From positions 1-8,829 of the forward strand of contig JBKJJS010000312.1 in assembly GCA_046597895.1 (NCBI GenBank): 8,829 nucleotides of DNA, written 5' to 3'. The DNA is from WLJO01 sp046597895 (lineage in GTDB: Bacteria; Actinomycetota; Acidimicrobiia; Acidimicrobiales; Ilumatobacteraceae). The notes under the pieces are model-generated. The model made no database searches, had not been told where the DNA came from, and worked only from the letters and a program-made list of their open reading frames with translations. Below, piece after piece: positions 1 through 5,204 of this stretch. Positions within the stretch are counted from its first letter, which is position 1; each line of letters begins with the position of its first letter. Position numbers and translations under genes: made by a program.

Positions 1-196
1 AGCGCGCGGGCTGTACATGTGCGCCACGCCGGAGCAGATCGTCGAACACATCACGGACCTCCACACGGCCTCCCCGTTCGAGCGCCATTTCTACTGGCCG
101 ATCTGGCCGGGAATGGACGTCGAGATGGCGACGCGGGGCGTGGCGCTGTTTGCCGAGAAAGTGATTCCAGCCTTACGACACCTGGGGGACGATTGA
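1..196 (+). CDS. Luciferase-like (LLM class) flavin-dependent oxidoreductase, C-terminal end only
   Basis: Only the last 64 residues are visible. The reading frame is open from the left edge and ends at TGA 194-196. The visible part contains the stretch TPEQIVEHITDL, then HFYWPIWPGMD and a final helix ending in FAEKVIPALR. This looks like the C-terminal segment of bacterial-luciferase-fold flavin (FMN or F420) monooxygenases, where a late aromatic-rich loop is followed by a last helix of the form F-x-E-x-V-x-P-x-L. The stop overlaps the start of the next gene (TGATG), so the two are probably translationally coupled and may act in one pathway. The substrate cannot be told, and the catalytic and cofactor-binding parts lie outside the window. 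The family call rests on the tail alone. Confidence 0.7.
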   Translation, partial: ARGLYMCATPEQIVEHITDLHTASPFERHFYWPIWPGMDVEMATRGVALFAEKVIPALRHLGDD

Positions 197-1122
197 TGGC
201 ACCGACCGAGAACTTCCGCGACCTTGGCCGCCGGCTTTCCAACTGGGGGAAGTGGGGACCGCACGACGAGCGAGGGACGACGAACTACATCACGCCCGAC
301 AAGCTCGTGCGCGCTGGATCACTCGTGCGCCAGGGCAAGGTGTTCGATCTCGGCATCCCGTTCGGTGACGACGGACCCCAGCCCGGCGGCGCTCGCATCA
401 ACCCGGTACATCTCATGTCCCAGACCGGCGACACGCAGCTGTTCCCGGGTGGTTTCAAGTACGCCGACGACTACATCTTCATGCCGCTCCAGGGTGCCAC
501 CCAGTGGGACAGCCTGGCCCACGTGTTCTACGACGACTTTCTGTACAACGGATTTCCCGCGGGAAAGGTCACGGTCGTCGGCGCACTGCACAACTCCATC
601 GACAAGCAGGCCAAGGGGGTAGCGGGCCGCGGAATTCTGTTGGACATCGCCCGGCTGAAGGGCGTCGAGTGGATGCAGGCCGGTGAGGCGATCACGCCCG
701 ACGACCTCGACGCGGCCATCGCCCGTCAGGGTGGCCCCGATGTCGGCTCGGGCGACATCCTTCTGTTCCGCACCGGGTGGCGCAAGAAGTTCCTGGTCGA
801 GAAGAACGCCGCGGCGTTCATGGCCGGTGAGCCGGGCCTCAGCCAGGACTGCTGCGAGTGGCTGCACGATCGCGAGATCGCTGCCGTGGCGTCGGACAAC
901 TGGGCCATCGAGGTGTTGCCCGGCGAGGACCCGGACTCTGTCCTCAACGTGCACTGCGTGTTGATCCGCGATATGGGCATGACGCTCGGCGAGATCTTCG
1001 ACCTCGAAGAACTGGCGGCGGATTGTGAGGCTGATGGGGTCTGGGAGTTCTTCTTCACGGCGCCCGTGCTGAAAGTGACGCGGGCCGTCGGCTCACCGAT
1101 CAACCCGCTCGCGTTCAAGTAG
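196..1122 (+). CDS. Cyclase family protein (PF04199, kynurenine-formamidase-like metal-dependent hydrolase)
   Basis: A 308-residue protein. I chose ATG 196 because GGGGGA at 184-189 lies 6 nt upstream and the stop of the preceding gene overlaps it. The longer open frame back to base 19 is the same strand in another frame of the upstream gene. Seen: the family's N-terminal G-T-x-N-Y-I-T-P motif (residues 27-34), a central metal-site region QGATQWDSLAH (99-109), a G-R-G-I-L-L-D strand (144-150), a G-D-I-L-L-F-R-T-G-W strand (186-195), and a C-terminal block with H253 followed by a hydrophobic strand. Known family members hydrolyse amide or ring C-N/C-O bonds (formylkynurenine, isatin and others) with a divalent metal bound by HxGTHxDxxxH. 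Here both first histidines are glutamine (Q99, Q103), while D105 and H109 remain. Coupling to a luciferase-like oxidoreductase suggests hydrolysis of its product. The substrate is unknown. Confidence 0.85.
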   Translation: MAPTENFRDLGRRLSNWGKWGPHDERGTTNYITPDKLVRAGSLVRQGKVFDLGIPFGDDGPQPGGARINPVHLMSQTGDTQLFPGGFKYADDYIFMPLQGATQWDSLAHVFYDDFLYNGFPAGKVTVVGALHNSIDKQAKGVAGRGILLDIARLKGVEWMQAGEAITPDDLDAAIARQGGPDVGSGDILLFRTGWRKKFLVEKNAAAFMAGEPGLSQDCCEWLHDREIAAVASDNWAIEVLPGEDPDSVLNVHCVLIRDMGMTLGEIFDLEELAADCEADGVWEFFFTAPVLKVTRAVGSPINPLAFK

Positions 1123-1140
1123 GCGACCCGCCGACCGGGG

Positions 1141-1614
1141 TCAGACGTCGAGACGCGCCGGGTAGTCGGCCGACAGGATCTCCATCACCTCGATGACGTT
1201 GCCCTCCGGGTCCCGCCCATATGCCGCCCGCAACCGCCCGCCGAGGCCATCCTTCGGCGACGGAGGGGCATGAAACCGCATCCCGAGCGCGAGCAGTCGT
1301 TCGTACTCGCCATCGATGTCCTCGACGACGAGCCCGAAGTGGGTGTAGCCGTGGTCGCTCACCGGTCGGTTGGGATCGCCGGGGCGTCCTTCCGGGACCG
1401 AGTACTGGAAGAACTCGATGAAGACGTTTCCGGCGCGCAACATGGCGGTCTGCGCCGCGGAGCCAGGAAGGCCGACGATGCCGTCGATGGCGGGGTTGCC
1501 AGGTTGCCAGCCACCCTTCGACACGACCCGGCACCCGAACGCCTCCGTGTACCACTCGATCATGCGGTCGATGTCGCCGGTGGCGATGGCTACGTGATGA
1601 ACGCCGAGGATCAT
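1141..1614 (-). CDS. VOC family protein (glyoxalase/dioxygenase fold)
   Basis: A 157-residue protein with two beta-alpha-beta-beta-beta modules. It starts V-H-H-V-A-I-A-T at residues 5-12. The four positions that bind the metal in vicinal-oxygen-chelate enzymes are all occupied by suitable residues: H7, E67 (in FIEFFQ), H92 (in THFGL) and E142 (in GNVIEVME). The C-terminal D-P-E-G-N motif (135-139) is typical. It is therefore likely an active metalloenzyme (dioxygenase, epimerase or lyase type) rather than a drug-binding protein, but the reaction cannot be named. It is the last of three minus-strand genes and converges on the cyclase gene with only 18 bp between stops, leaving no room for a clear terminator. 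ATG 1614 has no visible Shine-Dalgarno site. A TANNNT box 7 nt upstream suggests a leaderless transcript. Confidence 0.85.
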   Translation of the reverse strand: MILGVHHVAIATGDIDRMIEWYTEAFGCRVVSKGGWQPGNPAIDGIVGLPGSAAQTAMLRAGNVFIEFFQYSVPEGRPGDPNRPVSDHGYTHFGLVVEDIDGEYERLLALGMRFHAPPSPKDGLGGRLRAAYGRDPEGNVIEVMEILSADYPARLDV

Positions 1615-1621
1615 GTGTGCG

Positions 1622-1627
1622 ACAGTA
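1622..1627 (-). promoter_or_regulatory. Candidate -10 box for a leaderless VOC-gene transcript
   Basis: On the minus strand this reads TACTGT, matching the TANNNT -10 pattern, and lies 7 nt upstream of the ATG of the VOC gene. No purine-rich ribosome-binding site sits in that interval. In actinobacteria this spacing is typical of leaderless mRNAs. No convincing -35 hexamer was found 17-18 bp upstream, so this is weak evidence. Confidence 0.35.
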
Positions 1628-1665
1628 ACAACGTGGACGACGGAATCGCCGGCGCCGCAACGACC

Positions 1666-1929
1666 TCAGTTGACGTGAAGGCGATCGACGAGTTCGGCCC
1701 GGGCGACCTCAAAGTCGTCAAGTGAGATCTGCTCGTCGGCGTACTGCGCATGGAGGGCGGCGAGAGCGGCGAGCACTTCCGCTTCGGACGACACCGGGGA
1801 ACCATCGCCATCCTCAGAGGGCGATGCATCGTCGCCCGTGCCCTTCGTCGCCCGGCGGTCGCGTTTGGCGGCGGCGCGCTCTTGGCGGGCTTTTTCGAGT
1901 TGGCGCTTCTGGACTCGTGCGTTGCTCAT
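1666..1929 (-). CDS. Small basic protein with C-terminal SHOCT-like helix pair
   Basis: An 87-residue protein. ATG 1929 is preceded by GGGAG (plus-strand 1937-1941) at 7 nt. Residues 1-28 are a strongly basic, Arg/Lys/Ala/Gln-rich helix. Residues 29-48 are an acidic, Gly/Ser/Asp-rich linker. Residues 50-84 resemble the SHOCT (short C-terminal) domain: a leucine/alanine-rich helix (EVLAALAALHAQ), then the turn I-S-L-D-D-F-E, then a helix ending A-E-L-V-D-R-L. No membrane segment or signal peptide is present. SHOCT modules usually end membrane or regulatory proteins and are thought to mediate oligomerisation. A soluble version with a basic helix might bind nucleic acid, which is inference. It lies 91 bp downstream of the cold-shock gene and 51 bp upstream of the VOC gene on the same strand. 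Function unknown. Confidence 0.7.
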   Translation of the reverse strand: MSNARVQKRQLEKARQERAAAKRDRRATKGTGDDASPSEDGDGSPVSSEAEVLAALAALHAQYADEQISLDDFEVARAELVDRLHVN

Positions 1930-1967
1930 CGGGGCACTCCCGTGCGGATTGGAGGGATGACGCGCAA

Positions 1968-1997
1968 CGGACCGCCAGCCGGAAGGCCAGCGGTCCG
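1968..1997 (-). terminator. Hairpin between csp and the SHOCT-like gene, possible csp terminator or attenuator
   Basis: CGGACCGC (1968-1975) pairs perfectly with GCGGTCCG (1990-1997). Inside, after a 2x2 mismatch, GCC (1978-1980) pairs with GGC (1985-1987) around a 4-nt loop. It starts 23 bp beyond the csp stop and ends 38 bp before the next gene. Downstream on the minus strand there is only TTGCG and no T-run, so this is not a classical intrinsic terminator. It could reduce read-through or protect the csp mRNA end. Confidence 0.4.
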
Positions 1998-2020
1998 CGA
2001 CGAGACAGGATCAGGAATGA

Positions 2021-2221
2021 TCAGAGCGGCCTGACGTTCTGCGCCTCATCACCCTTGCGGCCCTTGGCGATGTCGAACTCGACCCGCTGGCCTTCCTGCA
2101 ACGACTTGTGTCCCTCGCCTTGGATGTTCGAGAAATGGACGAACACGTCGTCACCCTGCTCGCGCGAGATGAACCCAAAACCCTTGTCGACATTGAAAAA
2201 CTTTACGGTACCTGTGGTCAA
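2021..2221 (-). CDS. Cold-shock domain protein (CspA family)
   Basis: A 66-residue single cold-shock domain, the usual family length. I chose TTG 2221 because the protein then begins M-T-T-G-T-V-K-F-F-N, aligned with the start of nearly all CspA-type proteins. The open frame continues upstream to 2563 but loses all domain similarity there. The RNA-binding motifs are intact: RNP1 KGFGFI (13-18) and RNP2 VFVHF (26-30). The chain ends Q-N-V-R-P-L. Known role: a single-stranded RNA/DNA-binding chaperone that melts mRNA structure in the cytoplasm, often induced by cold or growth change. The ribosome-binding region AGAAGAG is weak and sits directly below a stable leader hairpin (2235-2272), so translation may depend on leader folding. 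The gene is divergent from the 105-residue gene at 2400. Confidence 0.93.
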   Translation of the reverse strand: MTTGTVKFFNVDKGFGFISREQGDDVFVHFSNIQGEGHKSLQEGQRVEFDIAKGRKGDEAQNVRPL

Positions 2222-2234
2222 CTGATTCTCTTCT

Positions 2235-2272
2235 CTTGGTCGTATCCACCCGATCGGTGGAGCCGTACCAAG
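2235..2272 (-). promoter_or_regulatory. Two-arm hairpin in the csp 5' leader, next to the ribosome-binding site
   Basis: Two nested perfect 6-bp arms are visible: CTTGGT (2235-2240) with ACCAAG (2267-2272), and TCCACC (2245-2250) with GGTGGA (2256-2261). The internal loop is 4/5 nt and the apical loop is 5 nt (GATCG in the RNA sense). The 3' foot ends 13 nt before the TTG start, flush with the AGAAGAG ribosome-binding stretch. Structured leaders are known to control E. coli cspA. A similar role here, or an operator dyad in the shared promoter region, is inference. Confidence 0.5.
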
Positions 2273-2399
2273 GACACTACACGCCAACGAGACAAAATCG
2301 GTCGTTCGTGATGAAAACACCCGTTCTGGCGCGGGGCGAACCGGGAACACGTCGGCGGGTCGTGTATCTTCGCAGAACCCGACACGAAGGATCAGTTGT

Positions 2400-2717
2400 A
2401 TGGCAATCCACGCCAAGCTCACGACGCAAGAGGAATTGGAAGCCCGTCGCACCGCGACGTCGACCGACAAGACGAAGCGGGTGATCCCGGAGGAGGAAAA
2501 GGCCACGCGCCGGGATCGGGTCGCCAAGGCCAAGGACGCGTTGGCCCGCTCGGTCGGAGCCAAGGGCGATCACGTCGCCGCCGGTCGCGCTGCGCTGAAG
2601 ACCTACCTGCAGCGGTTGAACGAGCCGAAGCAACCCGACGACGCGACCTTCGAGGCGCTCCTCGAGGCGCCGTTCAAGGCACCGCCGAAGAAGAAGACCA
2701 ACGAGCGTCGCTTCTAA
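2400..2717 (+). CDS. Uncharacterised charged 105-residue protein
   Basis: A 105-residue protein that I do not recognise. ATG 2400 is preceded by GAAGGA (2386-2391) at 8-9 nt. It is very rich in Lys, Arg, Glu, Asp and Ala, with almost no hydrophobic core. The N-terminal third (TTQEELEARR, then TDKTKRVIPEEEK) is hydrophilic and probably helical or disordered. The middle (residues 40-72) could form an Ala/Lys amphipathic helix. The tail is P-P-K-K-K-T-N-E-R-R-F. It has no signal peptide, membrane segment, cysteine or catalytic motif. It sits divergently from the cold-shock gene, sharing a 178-bp intergenic region with the csp leader, and is followed by a dyad-rich stretch before the next gene. 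A nucleic-acid- or ribosome-associated role would fit the charge and the neighbour but is only a guess. Confidence 0.75.
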   Translation: MAIHAKLTTQEELEARRTATSTDKTKRVIPEEEKATRRDRVAKAKDALARSVGAKGDHVAAGRAALKTYLQRLNEPKQPDDATFEALLEAPFKAPPKKKTNERRF

Positions 2718-2726
2718 CACGGCGAC

Positions 2727-2771
2727 AGCTTCGACGACCAGGACGTCGGCCGACGCGACCTCCTCGAAGCT
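2727..2771 (+). terminator. Nested inverted repeats after the 105-residue gene, possible terminator
   Basis: The outer arms AGCTTCGA (2727-2734) and TCGAAGCT (2764-2771) are perfect 8-bp complements. Between them lies a perfect 12-bp palindrome, CGTCGGCCGACG (2744-2755). The structure starts 9 bp after the stop codon. There is no T-run downstream, so factor-independent termination is uncertain. It could equally be an operator for the oxidoreductase gene that follows. Confidence 0.35.
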
Positions 2772-2827
2772 CATGCCACCAGCGATCTAGTCTTCACACA
2801 ATCGCCCTCGGTGTGCGATGGTGCGAC

Positions 2828-3712
2828 ATGTCACGAACCCTGAAGTTCGGTTGGTTGTCTCCGGTGATCGGCAACCGGTGGAGCGATCACCAACCCATCG
2901 TGGTGCACCAGGACCGCCACATCCTGCCCAGCGCCCTTCCCCATTTCGACTCCCTGTGGATCGCCGATCACTTCTACGGGTTCGACGCCAAGACTGACCC
3001 GTTCCTCGAAGCGTGGACCACGCTGACGTGGCTCGCCGCTCGCTACGAGAACGTCGAACTCTGCCACCACGTTCTCGGCCACGGCTACCGCCCACCGGCG
3101 CTCACGGCCAAGATGGCCGCCACGCTGCAGGTCCTGTCGGGTGGTCGGTTTATCTTGGGCATCGGCGCCGGCTGGCGCCAGGACGAGTACCTCGCATACG
3201 GATACGACTTCCCGAAGCCAGCGGTACGGTTCGCCCAACTTGAGGAGGTCATCGCCATTTGCCGGCTCATGTGGACCGAGGCGGAGCCGACGTTCGAAGG
3301 GAAGTACTTCAGCATCGCCGGCGCGTCGGCACCGCCACTGCCCGACCCGACGCCGAAGATCTGCATCGGCGCCTCCGGCGAGCAGATCGGTCTTCCGCTC
3401 GTCGGGCGACTGGCGGACATGTGGAACGGGAGCCCACGCGGAACCGACGACGACTGGCGGCGGCGGCTCGGGATCGTGCGGGCGTCGGCCGAGAACGCCG
3501 GTCGTGATCCCGACATCATCGAGGTGAGCATCACGGTCGAGCGTGCCCTCCCGGAAACCGACGAGGAGTCGGAGATGTTCGTTGAGTTCTTGGCCCACAA
3601 GGCCACGCTCGGCGTCCATCATTTCGTGTTGGACTTCGGCCACCCACAATCCACCGAACCCGTCGCTCGATTCGTCGAACAGGTCATGAAGCCCTTGCGG
3701 TCGACGGGCTAG
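2828..3712 (+). CDS. LLM class flavin-dependent oxidoreductase (luciferase-like, possibly F420-dependent)
   Basis: A 294-residue TIM-barrel oxidoreductase, a normal length for the family. ATG 2828 places the first beta strand (LKFGW) at residues 5-9 as expected. The frame is open far upstream but only across the preceding gene. Seen: W-I-A-D-H-F (44-49) after strand 2, H81 and H85 in the HHVLGHGYRPP segment, L-S-G-G-R-F (103-108), then the phosphate-binding G-I-G-A-G-W (111-116), and I-C-I-G-A-S-G (178-184) on a late strand. Known relatives use FMNH2 or F420 to oxidise or reduce small organic compounds (luciferase, alkanesulfonate and nitrilotriacetate monooxygenases, F420-dependent dehydrogenases). 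The A-D-H-F and G-I-G-A-G-W motifs are common among F420-type members, but the cofactor is not proven. No good ribosome-binding site is seen. A TAGTCT box at 2788-2793 could be a -10. Confidence 0.9.
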   Translation: MSRTLKFGWLSPVIGNRWSDHQPIVVHQDRHILPSALPHFDSLWIADHFYGFDAKTDPFLEAWTTLTWLAARYENVELCHHVLGHGYRPPALTAKMAATLQVLSGGRFILGIGAGWRQDEYLAYGYDFPKPAVRFAQLEEVIAICRLMWTEAEPTFEGKYFSIAGASAPPLPDPTPKICIGASGEQIGLPLVGRLADMWNGSPRGTDDDWRRRLGIVRASAENAGRDPDIIEVSITVERALPETDEESEMFVEFLAHKATLGVHHFVLDFGHPQSTEPVARFVEQVMKPLRSTG

Positions 3713-3720
3713 GTCTCCGT

Positions 3721-3747
3721 CGCTGACGTGCACTGAGCACGTCTGCG
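3721..3747. terminator. Stem-loop between convergent genes, candidate bidirectional terminator
   Basis: GACGTGC (3725-3731) pairs with GCACGTC (3737-3743) across a 5-nt loop. After one T-T mismatch the stem extends by CGC (3721-3723) with GCG (3745-3747). It lies 8 bp after the oxidoreductase stop and 16 bp before the stop of the convergent squalene-cyclase-like gene, a natural place for a shared terminator. No T-run flanks either side. Confidence 0.5.
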
Positions 3748-3763
3748 CGGAAGTCCCGGGGTG

Positions 3764-4720
3764 TCACGGTGTCGGGCGTGCCCCTCGGTCCCACCAGTCG
3801 AGCACTCGAAGCGCTCGTAGCGTGTTCCAGCGACTGGGCTCTCCGACGCCGTACTCAAGGTCGAAATGAACGCGACCCGGATGGACCCGGTCGAGCAACC
3901 ACCGCCCGTCGGGCTGGCGCTTGGACCGCACAACCTCGACGGCCTCCACCATCCGGGGATCCGGGTCAGCGCCCGAGCCGCGGAAGTAGTCGAGTGCGCG
4001 CAGCACGTCGTGGTGCCAGTAGTACGGGAACACAAAGTCGAGATACGCCGGATCGGCGACCTCGCCCGTGCTCTTGCGACGGAACAAACCGCGCTCGAGC
4101 AAGTAGTGCTCCCCGCCCCGACGGGCCTCACTCACTGCGGCGGAACCGCCCGTCGCTCGCTCGAGCTCGACCAGTCCGTCGAGCACGTTGATCGTCGTGT
4201 CGAACGAGGACCGTACCGACCCGTTCTCGGCCTCGCAGTTCCAGCCTCCGTCGGCGAGTCGCTCGCCGAGAATGCGCTCGACGATCGGTGCGACATCCAA
4301 CCCGAAGTAGGCGCCAGTCTCGATCGTGCGGCCGTTGATGCACGGCTCGACCTCGCCGTCGAAGTACCGCTGGCCCTCGTGCTCCCAGCGGCCGTGCTCG
4401 GCGACGAGCGGGATCGCGCGGCGGGCCGTCGCCGACGCCGGGTCGAGACCCAGAATTTGCAGGGTCTGGAGCGTGTGCATCGTGGCTGTCCAAGGTTGCC
4501 CGGGTTCACCGCCGGTGTAGGCCGCCGGGAAGCAGGCGCCCCCCGCCCACAACCCGTCGGCACCCTCAATCGCCAAGAGGCGAGCGCCCCAGCCCTCGTG
4601 CTCGACCCGCGCTCGTTCGGCCGCGACCTCGTCGGCCGAGGCATCCGTGAGATCCCGCAGCAGCTGCCAGCGAATGGCAGGATCCCCCGCGAGCAACCAC
4701 TCGATGACGTCCACCGCCAC
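3764..4720 (-). CDS. Squalene-cyclase-like alpha/alpha-barrel protein, short
   Basis: A 318-residue protein starting at GTG 4720. It is built of helical repeats with QW-like elements: G-L-W-A-G-G near 56-61, L-A-D-G-G-W-N-C (155-162) and Q-P-D-G-R-W (269-274). Helical pairs such as HTLQTLQILGLD and FPYYWHHDVLRALDYF resemble the (alpha/alpha)6 toroid of terpenoid cyclases and prenyltransferases. Real squalene-hopene cyclases are about twice this length, with two barrels and an essential DxDD motif. Only one barrel is present here and no DxDD is seen. It is therefore unlikely to be a hopene synthase. Similar single-barrel proteins are often auto-annotated 'squalene cyclase' in actinobacteria, with no proven function. 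H236, H237, C127 and C162 might bind a metal, as in prenyltransferase-type barrels (inference). It is the only gene on its transcript unless it is read from the operon upstream. Confidence 0.7.
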   Translation of the reverse strand: MAVDVIEWLLAGDPAIRWQLLRDLTDASADEVAAERARVEHEGWGARLLAIEGADGLWAGGACFPAAYTGGEPGQPWTATMHTLQTLQILGLDPASATARRAIPLVAEHGRWEHEGQRYFDGEVEPCINGRTIETGAYFGLDVAPIVERILGERLADGGWNCEAENGSVRSSFDTTINVLDGLVELERATGGSAAVSEARRGGEHYLLERGLFRRKSTGEVADPAYLDFVFPYYWHHDVLRALDYFRGSGADPDPRMVEAVEVVRSKRQPDGRWLLDRVHPGRVHFDLEYGVGEPSRWNTLRALRVLDWWDRGARPTP

Positions 4721-4727
4721 AACCTAC

Positions 4728-4749
4728 GTGACCGGTGTCGGTGACCGGT
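4728..4749 (-). promoter_or_regulatory. Direct repeat GTGACCGGT x2, candidate operator ahead of the squalene-cyclase-like gene
   Basis: GTGACCGGT occurs at 4728-4736 and again at 4741-4749, a 13-bp period. Each copy contains the palindrome ACCGGT, and the second copy is part of a 15-bp imperfect dyad, GGTGA-N5-TCACC (4740-4754). The first copy ends 7 bp before the GTG start of the minus-strand gene, overlapping where a ribosome-binding site would be. That suggests repressor or activator binding near the transcription start. No regulator gene is in the window. Confidence 0.35.
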
Positions 4750-4835
4750 TCACCACCGACTGCCCGAGTCGCGTCATGTCCGCTACGACGCTGTCAGTCG
4801 GTGGGAGTAAACGCAATGGCCAGCAGTACGCCTCA

Positions 4836-4861
4836 GAATTCGGCGAAAGAATTCGGCGAAG
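4836..4861. repeat. 13-bp tandem duplication, two copies
   Basis: GAATTCGGCGAAA (4836-4848) is followed directly by GAATTCGGCGAAG (4849-4861), identical at 12 of 13 positions. It lies outside any intact gene, just beyond the 3' end of the decayed membrane-protein frame. Slippage duplication in non-coding DNA is the simplest reading. Confidence 0.6.
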
Positions 4862-4868
4862 GCCGCAA

Positions 4869-5154
4869 TCAATACCGACGCGGAGCCCGCACTCCTCGCG
4901 GGCGGAAACCCTCAGATCGCAAAGGCCGAGGGCGACGCCCCAGTGCAGGCCCACATCGCGGCCATGCCCGGGCGGCCTGGAGCTTGTAACGGTTCAGCAG
5001 TGTGACGCCGATGATCACCTGCACGAACATCGTCGCCTCAGCCAGGCCGGTGAACCACCACAAGGCCCGAGAGCGCACCGCCGGCCAGACCGTTGGTGAT
5101 GATCACGAACCAGGCCCACGCCTTGTGGAGATCAAGCAGGAGCAATGCAGACAT
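4869..5154 (-). pseudogene. Remnant of a small integral membrane protein, frameshifted and truncated
   Basis: Two overlapping minus-strand frames together look like one broken protein. From ATG 5154 the first frame gives M-S-A-L-L-L-L-D-L-H-K-A-W-A-W followed by the hydrophobic stretch FVIITNGLAGG, and then stops at 5038. From about 5078 the next frame gives R-S-R-A-L-W-W-F-T-G-L-A-E and a second membrane helix, TMFVQVIIGVTLL, ending N-R-Y-K-L-Q. It then runs into Arg/Pro-rich sequence until the stop at 4869. From memory, actinobacterial genomes carry a conserved small membrane protein with L-H-x-x-W-A-W, N-A-L-A-G and R-A-L-W-W-F-T motifs in this order, with more residues between the two halves and a longer C-terminal part. 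The simplest reading is an internal deletion causing a frameshift plus loss of the 3' half. A sequencing error could explain the shift but not the lost end. Confidence 0.55.
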
Positions 5155-5204
5155 GACCGGGCGCCGCCGCACTCGTCCCGTCCGCAACTGCGGTGCCTGC
5201 GCCT

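Larger units (their letters stand above)
4721..5204. other. 484-bp stretch without an intact gene
   Basis: This region between the lactonase stop and the squalene-cyclase-like start holds three things: a decayed membrane-protein gene on the minus strand (4869-5154, listed separately), a 13-bp tandem duplication (4836-4861), and a direct repeat near 4728-4749. The remaining frames give Arg/Pro/Ser-rich translations that look like chance GC-rich reading frames. It probably marks a site of past deletion and the boundary between two transcription units. Confidence 0.6.

Noticed and set aside
19..195. N-terminal extension of the cyclase-family gene upstream of ATG 196
   Set aside because: The extra residues are Arg/Pro-rich noise overlapping the coding end of the luciferase-like gene. 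ATG 196 has a good ribosome-binding site and matches the family start.
2222..2563. Upstream extension of the cold-shock frame
   Set aside because: It has no similarity to cold-shock proteins and overlaps the divergent 105-residue gene. The domain starts exactly at TTG 2221.
2396..2827. Upstream extension of the luciferase-like oxidoreductase frame
   Set aside because: It lies over the 105-residue gene in another frame and gives low-complexity Arg/Gly/Pro sequence. The first family strand starts just after ATG 2828.
3764..4744. Long plus-strand frame opposite the squalene-cyclase-like gene, and similar antisense frames at 319-954, 2831-3733, 5619-6194, 6232-7275 and 7016-7789
   Set aside because: They are mirror frames of well-supported genes in GC-rich DNA. 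Their translations are Arg/His/Ala/Val-rich without family motifs.
5182..5193. CCGCA-AC-TGCGG inverted repeat downstream of the lactonase gene as a terminator
   Set aside because: The loop is too short for the full stem, leaving only 4 bp, and no T-run follows. Too weak to list as a terminator.
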